From Turicibacter sp. (GTDB lineage Bacteria; Bacillota; Bacilli; MOL361; Turicibacteraceae), in the NCBI GenBank assembly GCA_030531025.1, contig JAUMTV010000002.1, positions 20,907 through 84,906 on the forward strand: a stretch of DNA of 64,000 nt. Direction: 5' to 3'. The position numbers and the translations under genes are program-made. A model generated the notes under the pieces. It did no database searches, was not told where the DNA came from, and was given only the letters and a program-made list of their open reading frames with translations. The stretch's first letter is position 1. Every line of letters starts with the position of its first letter. This document shows positions 24,994 to 33,027 of the stretch, piece by piece.

Positions 24994-25488
24994 ATGAAAC
25001 GATTAGCGAAATTAATTTGTTTTTTAATTTTACTAGTACAGATGCAATTCATTTCGATTCAAGCGGAAAGTTATCCTGGCGCGATTAGTTATATTAAAGT
25101 AACGGCTTTTAATCATTCTCATCCAAGTGAACGATTATCCAATGTAGTCATAGGGGTTTATAACAGTGATGAAGAGCAAGTCGGAACTTATCGAACAAAT
25201 GCTGAAGGAGAAGTATTAATTGAGGTCATTCCAGATATTTTAAATTTAAAAGTAATTGAGACTAGGGAGGGTTTTGATGTCATTGATGAATATAAAGTAA
25301 TAACCATTGATACAACGACTGTTGATTTATATGAAGTTAACCTTCCACATAAGGCAGTCGGAAGTACAAAGGGACATACTTTACCAATAACAGGATTTTC
25401 TCCCTTACCTTTAATGGGGGGAGTAGGGTTAACTTTATCATGTATTGGGGTTATTATTGTACGCCGTTTAAATCATGAAGAAAATTAG
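24994..25488 (+). CDS. Small LPxTG-type surface protein with SpaA-like domain
   Basis: A 164-residue secreted protein. A signal peptide (residues about 1-24, ending I-Q-A-E) leads to one prealbumin-like repeat: L-S-N-V-V-I-G-V-Y, then Y-R-T-N-A-E-G-E-V-L-I-E-V, then K-V-I-E-T-R-E-G. This is the Cna-B/SpaA fold that stiffens Gram-positive surface proteins. The C-terminus carries the sorting signal L-P-I-T-G, a hydrophobic stretch and R-R. The sortase gene overlaps its last 14 bases, so this is very likely its dedicated substrate. With only one domain, it is a minimal surface protein. Confidence 0.82.
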   Translation: MKRLAKLICFLILLVQMQFISIQAESYPGAISYIKVTAFNHSHPSERLSNVVIGVYNSDEEQVGTYRTNAEGEVLIEVIPDILNLKVIETREGFDVIDEYKVITIDTTTVDLYEVNLPHKAVGSTKGHTLPITGFSPLPLMGGVGLTLSCIGVIIVRRLNHEEN

Positions 25489-26050
25489 TTCGATTCTAAT
25501 AAAGTGCATCTTTTTAATTTCTTTAGCGTTCTTCTTTTTTCCTCAGTTACGATTAGTTAAATTGACTGTGAATCAATATTATCTTCAACAATGGCAATTA
25601 CTTGAAGGATTTATTCACTTTCAGGAGCAAGAACGAGTGATTAGTGGAATTCATCCAATTCAAGCAATTGGTGATGTTGTTGCTCGGATTGAGTTTTTAG
25701 ATCATTCATTAGTCATACTTGAAGGTATTGAAGATAAACAGTTAGAGCAGGGATTAGGGCATGACCCGATTTCATCTTTACCTGGAAGCATAGGGAATTG
25801 TTTAATCTATGGACATCGTGAACAATATTTATGGCCATTAAAAGATTTAAAAGTGGGTGATCAACTTACGATTCACAGTGTCAGTGGTGTGTTTCATTAT
25901 ACGGTCGATAATATTTCAATTCGGTATCCTAATGATCCGTTTATATTTGAATCAGATGATGAATCTGTTTTAACACTTGTTACTTGCTATCCTTTTATAT
26001 ATTTCGGTCCAACTAAAGAACGTTATGTCGTTAAAGCTACTTTAAACTAA
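25475..26050 (+). CDS. Class D-type sortase
   Basis: A 191-residue membrane-anchored transpeptidase. After an N-terminal membrane helix (residues about 7-24) come the catalytic His in Y-G-H-R-E-Q-Y, the Cys in L-V-T-C-Y-P-F and the Arg in K-E-R-Y-V-V. The T-C-Y-P-F box points to class D, which often serves sporulating Gram-positives. It joins LPxTG-type proteins to the peptidoglycan precursor. The ATG lies inside the end of the substrate gene with no Shine-Dalgarno of its own, so translation probably depends on coupling. Confidence 0.85.
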   Translation: MKKISSILIKCIFLISLAFFFFPQLRLVKLTVNQYYLQQWQLLEGFIHFQEQERVISGIHPIQAIGDVVARIEFLDHSLVILEGIEDKQLEQGLGHDPISSLPGSIGNCLIYGHREQYLWPLKDLKVGDQLTIHSVSGVFHYTVDNISIRYPNDPFIFESDDESVLTLVTCYPFIYFGPTKERYVVKATLN

Positions 26051-26079
26051 AGTTTAACCAAATGGTTAGACTTTTTTTA
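26051..26079 (+). terminator. Terminator after sortase gene
   Basis: 9-bp stem (26051-26059 with 26064-26072, one G-T pair), loop AAAT, T7 tail. Confidence 0.8.
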
Positions 26080-26143
26080 GTTATAAAAAGAAGCGAAAAA
26101 ATTAAACAATCTAAATATAGTTATAAAAATAAAATTAAAGTCA

Positions 26144-26184
26144 TGTTATACTTATAAATGAATAAAAAATGATAATCATTATCA
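26144..26184 (+). promoter_or_regulatory. Promoter with Fur box for ABC pair
   Basis: An extended -10, TGTTATACT, lies at 26144-26152. At 26170-26184 TGATAATCATTATCA is a 7-1-7 palindrome matching the Fur consensus (GATAAT.ATTATC). It lies just downstream of the predicted transcription start, where bound Fur would repress. This implies iron-dependent control of the two ABC genes. Confidence 0.8.
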
Positions 26185-26224
26185 AAGAGAGTGTTTGTAA
26201 TAAAGAAACGGAGTTGGAATATAT

Positions 26225-28021
26225 ATGATGATTAATAAGAGACTCATTGCAATTTGTGATGAATCTAAGAAGTATATGGGATTAACCATCTTATGTAGTT
26301 GGATTGGAATTATATGTAATATCATTATTGTTTTATTAATTGGACAATTAATTAATGTGATGGTAGCAGGACAAACATTAAATTTAAGTACAGAGTCGTT
26401 ATGGCAGGCGATATCAGATTATGCTTTGACCAAACATCTGTCATTAGCAACAGGTGTGATTATTGTTATCCTTGCACTTATTGTAAAATTAGTTAGCCAT
26501 CATTTTTATGGTATCTTTTCATATAAGTCATCAGCAAATGCACGTACGACATTACGCCGATTAGTTTATGAGAAGTTATTACGTTTAGGAATGGATTATC
26601 AAAAAACTGAGAAAACATCTGGAGTGGTGCAGTTATCAATTGAGGGAGTTGAGCAGTTAGAGATTTATTTCGGGAAGTATATTCCTCAGTTTTTCTATTC
26701 ATTATTAGCGCCATTAACACTATTTGTCGTCATTTCATTTATTTCATGGCAAGCTGCTTTAGTTTTCATGCTATGTGTTCCTTTAATTCCATTATCAATT
26801 ATTGCCATTATGAAAGTGGCAAAGCGTATCTTAAAAGAATATTGGAATAATTATGCGAATTTAGGAGATACATTCTTAGAAAATTTACAAGGTTTAACGA
26901 CGTTAAAAGTATTTGGACAAGATGATCGAAAGCATATTGAGATGAATGAAGAGGCAGAAAACTTCCGTCGTATTACGATGAAAGTCTTAAGTATGCAATT
27001 AAACTCAATTAATATTATGGATTTAATTGCTTTTGGTGGATCAGCGATTGGGACCATTGTTGCCTTATATCAATTTAAAGCAGGAAACCTTCAAGTTGGA
27101 GATTTAATCGTTATTATTTTATTATCATCAGAGTTTTTCATCCCGCTTCGATTGTTAGGATCATATTTCCATATCGCCATGAATGGAATGGCAGCTTCTG
27201 ATCGTATATTCGCTTTATTAGATACAGAAGAAGAAGTCATAGAAGCACCGCAGCTTATTCCATCTAACGAAAAATTAGAGATTAACGTTAAAAATGTTGA
27301 TTTTAGTTATGATGGTGAGCGTCAAGTTTTAAAAGATATTTCATTTGACTTAACACCAGGTGGTTTAACAGCGATTGTTGGAGAAAGTGGAAGTGGAAAA
27401 AGTACGATGGCAACGTTATTGTTAGCTCAAAAGAAAGTGTGTGAAGGTGAGATTATCATTAACGGCGTTAGTCTAAACGATATTGAAGCACAAGAGCTTT
27501 ATCGACATGTTTCATTAGTTTCTGCTCATAGCCATATTTTTAAAGGAACCATTCGTGATAACTTATTAATGGCCAAGCCAGATGCAACGAATGAAGAAAT
27601 TGAAGCAGCTTTAAAAACAGCACGTTTATATGACTTCATTGTTTCATTGCCAGAAGGGTTAGAAACAGAAGTATCTGAAAATGGAAGCTCATTATCAGGT
27701 GGACAAAAACAACGTTTAGCTTTAGCACGTGTTATTCTAGCGAATCGTCAAGCCATTATTTTTGATGAAGCAACATCAAACATTGATGTTGAAAGTGAAG
27801 AAGCAATTTGGGATGCAATCTATGATTTATCTGAAACAAAAACGATCATGGTTATTTCTCACCGTTTAGCTAGTGTCAAACGCGCGAAAATGATTCATGT
27901 TTTCAGATTAGGAGAGTTAGTAGAGTCTGGAACACATGAAGTGTTAATGAATTTAAATGGTGTTTATGCAAACATGGTATCAGAACAACAGCAATTAGAG
28001 AGCATCAGAGAGGTGAAATAA
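26225..28021 (+). CDS. Fur-regulated ABC transporter subunit, CydD/IrtA-like fused permease-ATPase
   Basis: A 598-residue subunit with six membrane helices and a nucleotide-binding domain: Walker A G-E-S-G-S-G-K-S-T near residue 385, signature L-S-G-G-Q-K-Q-R, Walker B with Glu (I-I-F-D-E-A-T-S), H-loop I-S-H-R-L. The Q-loop position reads V-S-A-H-S-H-I-F, so its Gln is absent. Sequence style is that of the CydDC branch, but the Fur box suggests iron, heme or siderophore traffic. Fused exporter-type ABC pairs YbtPQ and IrtAB import iron-siderophores, and CydDC exports heme/thiols. Direction and cargo are therefore open. The stop overlaps the next start (TAATG). Confidence 0.8.
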   Translation: MMINKRLIAICDESKKYMGLTILCSWIGIICNIIIVLLIGQLINVMVAGQTLNLSTESLWQAISDYALTKHLSLATGVIIVILALIVKLVSHHFYGIFSYKSSANARTTLRRLVYEKLLRLGMDYQKTEKTSGVVQLSIEGVEQLEIYFGKYIPQFFYSLLAPLTLFVVISFISWQAALVFMLCVPLIPLSIIAIMKVAKRILKEYWNNYANLGDTFLENLQGLTTLKVFGQDDRKHIEMNEEAENFRRITMKVLSMQLNSINIMDLIAFGGSAIGTIVALYQFKAGNLQVGDLIVIILLSSEFFIPLRLLGSYFHIAMNGMAASDRIFALLDTEEEVIEAPQLIPSNEKLEINVKNVDFSYDGERQVLKDISFDLTPGGLTAIVGESGSGKSTMATLLLAQKKVCEGEIIINGVSLNDIEAQELYRHVSLVSAHSHIFKGTIRDNLLMAKPDATNEEIEAALKTARLYDFIVSLPEGLETEVSENGSSLSGGQKQRLALARVILANRQAIIFDEATSNIDVESEEAIWDAIYDLSETKTIMVISHRLASVKRAKMIHVFRLGELVESGTHEVLMNLNGVYANMVSEQQQLESIREVK

Positions 28022-29694
28022 TGCAACGTCAATCTGGATTTAATATAATGAAGCGATTAATCTTAGAATTAAAACCATTAATTTTTGTGATGCTAATCAC
28101 TATTACAATGGGAGTTTTAGGGTTCTTAGCGGCGATTGCTATCGCAAGTTTCGCTGCTGTTGCTCTTGGAACCATCGTTGAAGGACCAACGATTGTCACA
28201 TTCCAAGCAGCGATTATTATTATGATTGTTAGTGCAGTAAGCCGTGGATTGTTACGTTATGCGGAACAATTATCAGGACATTACATTGCATTTAAAATTT
28301 TATATCTTTTACGTGATAAGATCTTTACTAAACTTCGTACATTAGCACCTGCTAAATTAGAAGGTAAAGATAAAGGGAATTTAATTTCGTTAATTACATC
28401 AGACATTGAATTATTAGAAGTTTTTTATGCGCATACGATTGCACCGATTGCCATTGCTTTATTAACGAATAGTATCATTTCAATTATTTTATATCTCATT
28501 CATCCAGCCTATGGCGTTGTCTCAGCAGCATACTTTATTTTAGTTGGTGTTGTTGTTCCATATCTATCATCGATGCTAGTAAAAACAGCCGGTATAAATT
28601 ATCGTCAAGCCTTCGCTAACAGTAACCAGTATATCTTAGATTCATTACGTGGATTAAAAGAAATCCTATTATTTAATCAAGGTGAAGATCGTCTAAAAGC
28701 ATTAAATGAACAATCAAATCAACTGAATCAAAGTGTCCGTAAAATTAAAGATCATGAAGGATTTGTTATAGGATTAACGGGTGTCATTATCACATCTGCG
28801 ATGTTAGTCTTTGTTGGAATGGGATTTTATTTCTATACAACAGGACAACTTAGTTTAACATTAGTCTTAGTTGCCTTAGTTATTATTTCTTCTTCATTTG
28901 GGCCAGTTGTTGCGTTAAGTAACTTATCTAATACACTAGCTCATACCTTTGCATGTGCTCAGCGTTTATTTAATCTATTAGATGAGGAACCGCAAGTATT
29001 AGAAGTAGCAGGTGAAGCTCCACTTGAAATGAATAAATTAAGCTTCTCAGATGTGACATTTACTTATCCAAATGGACAAACTCCAATTTTTAACCAAGCT
29101 TCTGTTAACATTAAAAAAGGGGATAAGTTAGCTATAATTGGACCAAGTGGAGTTGGAAAGAGTACGTTTATCAAACTGTTAATGCGTTATTTTGATGTTC
29201 AAAAAGGGCGTGTTGAGATTGATGGGACAAATATTTCAAGTATTCCAACGACATCTCTTCGTACAAAGCAAACTTTAGTTAGTCAAGAAACTTATCTGTT
29301 TAATGACACGATTGTCAATAATATTAAAATTGGAAAAGCTGATGCCACGTTAGAAGAAGTAATTGAAGCAGCTAAAAAAGCCTCAATACATGAGTTTATC
29401 GAAACATTACCAAATGGTTATGAGACAAAAGTCGGAGAATTAGGTGGTATGGTATCATCCGGTGAAAAACAACGTTTAGGATTAGCGCGTGCTTTTTTAC
29501 ATAATGGTGATGTGTTAATTTTAGATGAACCGACAAGTAATTTAGATGCATTAAATGAAGGATCTATTTTAAAATCGATTAATGACTATAACAATGATAA
29601 GACAATTGTTATGATTTCACACCGTAAGTCAACGACAGCGATTTGTGATCAAGTGTATAAACTTGAAAATCAAAAATTAGTATTACAAAAATAA
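28021..29694 (+). CDS. Fur-regulated ABC transporter subunit, CydC/IrtB-like partner
   Basis: The 557-residue partner of the upstream gene, starting within its stop codon (TAATG). Six membrane helices are followed by Walker A G-P-S-G-V-G-K-S-T near residue 380, an intact Q-loop (V-S-Q-E-T-Y-L-F), Walker B L-I-L-D-E-P-T-S and H-loop I-S-H-R-K. The signature is altered to V-S-S-G-E-K-Q-R. Together with the missing Q-loop Gln in the partner, the two halves are asymmetric. The pair forms one membrane transporter expressed under iron limitation. Confidence 0.8.
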   Translation: MQRQSGFNIMKRLILELKPLIFVMLITITMGVLGFLAAIAIASFAAVALGTIVEGPTIVTFQAAIIIMIVSAVSRGLLRYAEQLSGHYIAFKILYLLRDKIFTKLRTLAPAKLEGKDKGNLISLITSDIELLEVFYAHTIAPIAIALLTNSIISIILYLIHPAYGVVSAAYFILVGVVVPYLSSMLVKTAGINYRQAFANSNQYILDSLRGLKEILLFNQGEDRLKALNEQSNQLNQSVRKIKDHEGFVIGLTGVIITSAMLVFVGMGFYFYTTGQLSLTLVLVALVIISSSFGPVVALSNLSNTLAHTFACAQRLFNLLDEEPQVLEVAGEAPLEMNKLSFSDVTFTYPNGQTPIFNQASVNIKKGDKLAIIGPSGVGKSTFIKLLMRYFDVQKGRVEIDGTNISSIPTTSLRTKQTLVSQETYLFNDTIVNNIKIGKADATLEEVIEAAKKASIHEFIETLPNGYETKVGELGGMVSSGEKQRLGLARAFLHNGDVLILDEPTSNLDALNEGSILKSINDYNNDKTIVMISHRKSTTAICDQVYKLENQKLVLQK

Positions 29695-29699
29695 AATGA

Positions 29700-29726
29700 G
29701 AGGATTAGGCTCTCCTAATCCTCTTT
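29700..29726 (+). terminator. Terminator after Fur-regulated ABC pair
   Basis: Perfect 10-bp stem GAGGATTAGG with 29714-29723, loop CTCT, T-rich tail. Confidence 0.85.
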
Positions 29727-29737
29727 CTTTTCAGATA

Positions 29738-29756
29738 TATAATGATAATGATTATC
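29738..29756 (+). promoter_or_regulatory. -10 element abutting a perfect Fur box
   Basis: TATAAT at 29738-29743 is followed immediately by GATAATGATTATC at 29744-29756, a perfect Fur-type 6-1-6 palindrome. The ribosome site of the YgbA-like gene starts 7 bases later. This marks a second iron-regulated unit right behind the ABC pair. Confidence 0.82.
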
Positions 29757-29774
29757 GTTGATAGGAGGCTTGCC

Positions 29775-30077
29775 ATGAAAACCGGAAGGATAGAGCGTGA
29801 AAAACGCGTCATTAAGTTAATGGTTGAATTATACTGTCATAAAAAACATCAACACAAATCAAAAGGATTATGCGAAGAGTGTCAAGAGTTACTAGATTAT
29901 GCTCATAAACGTTTAAGCTTTTGTAAATTTGGGGATGAAAAAACAACGTGTCAAAAATGTCCGATTCATTGTTATAAAAAAGATATGAAGCAAAAAGTTA
30001 AAGAGGTCATGAGATTTTCTGGCCCACGGGTTTTAATTTATTCACCGATTGAGTTTTTCCGTCACATGTTTGATTAA
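29775..30077 (+). CDS. YgbA-family protein (nitrous-oxide-stimulated promoter family)
   Basis: A 100-residue Cys/His-rich protein. Conserved positions are R-I-E-R-E-K-R-V-I near the start, L-C-E-E-C-Q-E-L-L-D-Y-A, C-K-F-G-D-E-K-T-T-C-Q-K-C-P-I-H-C-Y, and V-M-R-F-S-G-P-R. This is the YgbA pattern: enteric ygbA is induced by nitric oxide, and the cysteines probably bind metal or an Fe-S cluster. The start is the ATG at 29775 behind AGGAGG; upstream in-frame codons overlap the Fur box. It is first in a three-gene, iron-regulated unit. Confidence 0.82.
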   Translation: MKTGRIEREKRVIKLMVELYCHKKHQHKSKGLCEECQELLDYAHKRLSFCKFGDEKTTCQKCPIHCYKKDMKQKVKEVMRFSGPRVLIYSPIEFFRHMFD

Positions 30078-30095
30078 GAAAGGGAGAGTGTGAAA

Positions 30096-30503
30096 ATGAA
30101 AAAAATAACAAAAATGTTATTAGTATTGTGTGGATTAATTTGTGTAGGATTGGGGGTATTAGGAGTTATTCTTCCTATCTTACCGACAACACCATTTTTA
30201 TTATTAGCTTCAGTTTGTTTCGTAAAAGGGTCTGATCGATTTGATCGTTGGTTTAAATCAACGAAGCTATATAAAAAGCATTTAGAAAACTTTGTTCAAA
30301 ACCGTCAAATGACGTTAAAACAAAAGTGGACGATTTTATTAACAGCGGATGTGATGCTTTGCTTTCCATTCTTTCTTGTTGATAATTTACATATGAGAAT
30401 TTTCTTAGTACTGTTAGTGATTGCAAAGTTTTATTACTTTATGTTTAGAATTGAGACAGTACCTGCATCAGCCGTAACGAAAAAAGAAAAAGGTTTAAAT
30501 TAA
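30096..30503 (+). CDS. YbaN-family (DUF454) membrane protein
   Basis: A 135-residue protein with three or four membrane helices and the family hallmark I-L-P-T-T-P-F-L-L-L-A near residue 30, plus F-V-K-G-S-D-R-F-D-R-W. DUF454 proteins have no settled function; several are iron- or heme-associated by context. The ATG at 30096 has AGGGAG 9 bases upstream. It is the second gene behind the Fur box, 18 bases after the YgbA-like gene. Confidence 0.8.
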   Translation: MKKITKMLLVLCGLICVGLGVLGVILPILPTTPFLLLASVCFVKGSDRFDRWFKSTKLYKKHLENFVQNRQMTLKQKWTILLTADVMLCFPFFLVDNLHMRIFLVLLVIAKFYYFMFRIETVPASAVTKKEKGLN

Positions 30504-30515
30504 GGAGGCGTTATT

Positions 30516-30827
30516 TTGTTATCGCATGGATGTTTTTTTGCAGCTTTATTAGTTTATTATATTCCGAAAGCGTTCGGGAAGAAGACTAAATTAACAGTTA
30601 ACTTACATATCATCTTAGGGAGTTTAGCAGTCATCGGAATGTTATATGAGACTGCTATGAAAATTGGAACTGAAAGTTTTCTTAAGTATGCTGGGTTTTC
30701 ATGTGTGATGTTAGCCATTGCAGGAACAGGTTATTTAATCACAAAGAATGGGAGATCTAGTGTTAAGTGGCATATTCTTGCGACAATCTCATTTTTTACC
30801 TATCTGATGATGATTATTGTGTTATAA
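30516..30827 (+). CDS. Small four-helix membrane protein, unknown
   Basis: A 103-residue protein starting at TTG with AAGGAGGCG 7 bases upstream. Four hydrophobic segments are visible, with histidines near their ends (S-H-G-C, N-L-H-I-I, K-W-H-I-L). The arrangement could hold heme or metal, but this is only suggestive. No family is recognised. It lies 12 bases behind the YbaN gene, so it belongs to the same Fur-controlled unit, and a very strong terminator follows. Confidence 0.6.
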   Translation: MLSHGCFFAALLVYYIPKAFGKKTKLTVNLHIILGSLAVIGMLYETAMKIGTESFLKYAGFSCVMLAIAGTGYLITKNGRSSVKWHILATISFFTYLMMIIVL

Positions 30828-30865
30828 AAAACTAGAAATTGATTATACACTATAATAAAGAAAAT

Positions 30866-30905
30866 AAAAGCTATCATAATTATTGAATTATGATAGCTTT
30901 TTTTG
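30866..30905 (+). terminator. Strong terminator of iron-regulated unit
   Basis: Perfect 15-bp stem AAAAGCTATCATAAT (30866-30880) with 30887-30901, 6-base loop, T run. In the remaining gap to 31177 I see only a small palindrome GTTTGA/TCAAAC (30964-30969, 30975-30980). Confidence 0.92.
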
Positions 30906-31177
30906 TTTGAAATTAGAAAGGTTTATCCTAGTACCTTATATGGTTTTAGTAAGTCATTGTAAAGTTTGAATGAGTCAAACGTATCTATTGCTTTTAAAAG
31001 GATATCGCTGTTAATAAGCGATAGAAATAGATATAATAATAAAGAAGAGTTATCAAATCAGTAGAAAACAAATGGAAAAAATAAACACTTTAAATTGAGA
31101 TAGAAATTTGTATGATAGAGAGTAGACGATAAAAAATAGAGATGAATAAAGATCAAATAAATAAGAAGGAGTCAGAT

Positions 31178-31870
31178 ATGGGAGCTGTGAGTAGTGAAGT
31201 CATTCGAAAATTAAATATATTTACTAATGCTAAAGAGGAAACAATTGAGCAATTAGTTAAATATGCAAAAGTGAATCAATATAAAAAGGGGAGCTATATT
31301 TTCCGTGATAAAGAGATCGTTGATCAAATCTATATTGTTTTACATGGAAAAGTATCCATATCTAAATTAGGAGAATCTGGAGAAGGTCGGGTTATTTTTA
31401 TTTTAGATCAAGGACAAATCTTAAATGATCATTTGAAAAATCAATTGCCAAGTGCCATTGATTGTATCTGTTTTGAAAAATGTGAAATTTTAAGTTATCC
31501 AAGAGAATGGTTTTTATCGATGATGGAGCAAGATTTTGAATTAACGAAATCTGTTTTAGATCAGTTTTGTTCGAAGTTAAGAAGAACATACAGACAACTA
31601 AAAAATGCTCCAACAAATATTGCAATGGAACGAAAATTAGCAGCTAAAATCTATCGACTGTATCATGATTATGGCGTTAAAGTAGAAGATGGCTATCTTA
31701 TTGACTTACCGTTAACGGTCTCATATCTCTCACAATTGTTAGGTGCACAACGAGAAACTGTTTCTCGTGCATTTAAAAAATTAGTAGAGGCGGATTTAGT
31801 ACAATATGAAAATAAGAAAATTAAGATTAAATCACCTGAAGCTCTAGGCAACTACCATAAAAATAAATAA
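31178..31870 (+). CDS. Crp/Fnr-family transcriptional regulator
   Basis: A 230-residue regulator with an N-terminal cyclic-nucleotide-binding-type beta barrel (residues about 15-125) and a C-terminal helix-turn-helix: V-S-Y-L-S-Q-L-L-G-A-Q-R-E-T-V-S-R-A-F. The N-terminal Cys cluster of oxygen-sensing FNR is absent; internal C-I-C-F-E-K-C could sense redox or metal. The start at 31178 has AAGGAG 6 bases upstream; an ATG 12 codons earlier has none. It lies just before the asr operon, whose upstream region has two TGTGA-type palindromes, so it is the likely regulator. Confidence 0.85.
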   Translation: MGAVSSEVIRKLNIFTNAKEETIEQLVKYAKVNQYKKGSYIFRDKEIVDQIYIVLHGKVSISKLGESGEGRVIFILDQGQILNDHLKNQLPSAIDCICFEKCEILSYPREWFLSMMEQDFELTKSVLDQFCSKLRRTYRQLKNAPTNIAMERKLAAKIYRLYHDYGVKVEDGYLIDLPLTVSYLSQLLGAQRETVSRAFKKLVEADLVQYENKKIKIKSPEALGNYHKNK

Positions 31871-31904
31871 ATTAGCATATTATTTGACAAAATCCGACTT
31901 TTCA

Positions 31905-31976
31905 TGTGTATTTTTGCACAAAAACTATAAATGTGTGATTTTTATCACAGAAATAAATTGTGAAATAGAGTACAAT
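31905..31976 (+). promoter_or_regulatory. asr operon promoter with two CRP/FNR-type sites
   Basis: Site 1 is TGTGT-N6-GCACA (31905-31920). Site 2 is a perfect TGTGA-N6-TCACA (31934-31949). A -10, TACAAT, lies at 31971-31976. With transcription starting about 7 bases after the -10, the site centres fall near -70.5 and -41.5, the classical class I and class II activator positions. Confidence 0.78.
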
Positions 31977-32019
31977 GACCTCGTTATAGTGAAGAACTGA
32001 AGAAATGAGGTCTTTTATT

Positions 32020-33027
32020 ATGGGATTAATAATGGCAAGGGCTAATTTTAATGAGGTATTACAAGAATTAGCAAAAAAATATGTAATTTATGCACCAAAA
32101 AAGTATCAAGGAGAAGGAACATTTTCAGATACTGATCGTGTTCGTTATGGAACGATTACACAAGTTGAAGAAATTGAATTTAATGAAAAATCAAGTTTCT
32201 CATATAAAGAAGTTTTATTACCAATTACTCAAACATTATTCTTTTTTACAGAAACAGAAGTAAAGGAAGCTTCAATGAATGAGCAAAATTTATTAATTTT
32301 CTTACGAAGCTGTGATTTACATGCCGTTCGTCGTTTAGATGAAATCTATTTAAGAAATGGATTTGAGGATATTTATTATAAGAAATTCCGTGAAAAAGCT
32401 AAATTTGTTGTCATGGGATGTGAAAAAAGCTTTAATAATTGTTTCTGTGTCGATATGGGAACAAATCAAACAGATGAGTATGATGCGTATATTCATTTAG
32501 AAGACAGTCAAGTTGCATTTGATATTAAATGTGAGGAGTTATTATTAGATGCGATGATTACGTCATGCGAGATGACTGAAGTCACACCAAAATTTGTGAC
32601 GGAAAATTCAGTTCATGTTGAAATTCCTGAGAAATTAGATTTACGAATCATTTACTCTGACATGTGGGAAGAGTACAGTGAGCGCTGTATTGCTTGTGGT
32701 CGTTGTAACTTTGTGTGTCCAACATGTACATGTTTTACGATGCAAGATATTTTCTATCAAGATAATCACAAATGTGGAGAGCGACGTCGTGTATGGGCAT
32801 CATGTCAAGTAAATGGGTATACAGACATGGCTGGTGGACATAAATTCCGTGAAAATAAAGGACAACGCATGCGCTTTAAAGTGATGCATAAAATTTACGA
32901 TTTCAAAAAACGTAATGGATATCACATGTGTGTTGGCTGTGGGCGTTGTGACGATGTTTGTCCTGAATATATTTCGTTCTCAAACTGCATTAATAAATTA
33001 GGAAAAGCAATGGATGAGGTGGAGTAA
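32020..33027 (+). CDS. asrA: Anaerobic sulfite reductase subunit A
   Basis: The iron-sulfur electron-transfer subunit of the dissimilatory-type NADH-dependent sulfite reductase of Salmonella and clostridia. F-S-D-T-D-R-V-R-Y-G lies near residue 33. The C-terminal half has two ferredoxin motifs, C-I-A-C-G-R-C-N-F-V-C-P and C-V-G-C-G-R-C-D-D-V-C-P. I start it at 32020 (GAGGTC 8 bases upstream), which matches AsrA length; ATGs at 32005 and 32032 are alternatives. AsrA passes electrons from AsrB to the siroheme subunit AsrC. The next gene overlaps by one base. Confidence 0.92.
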   Translation: MGLIMARANFNEVLQELAKKYVIYAPKKYQGEGTFSDTDRVRYGTITQVEEIEFNEKSSFSYKEVLLPITQTLFFFTETEVKEASMNEQNLLIFLRSCDLHAVRRLDEIYLRNGFEDIYYKKFREKAKFVVMGCEKSFNNCFCVDMGTNQTDEYDAYIHLEDSQVAFDIKCEELLLDAMITSCEMTEVTPKFVTENSVHVEIPEKLDLRIIYSDMWEEYSERCIACGRCNFVCPTCTCFTMQDIFYQDNHKCGERRRVWASCQVNGYTDMAGGHKFRENKGQRMRFKVMHKIYDFKKRNGYHMCVGCGRCDDVCPEYISFSNCINKLGKAMDEVE

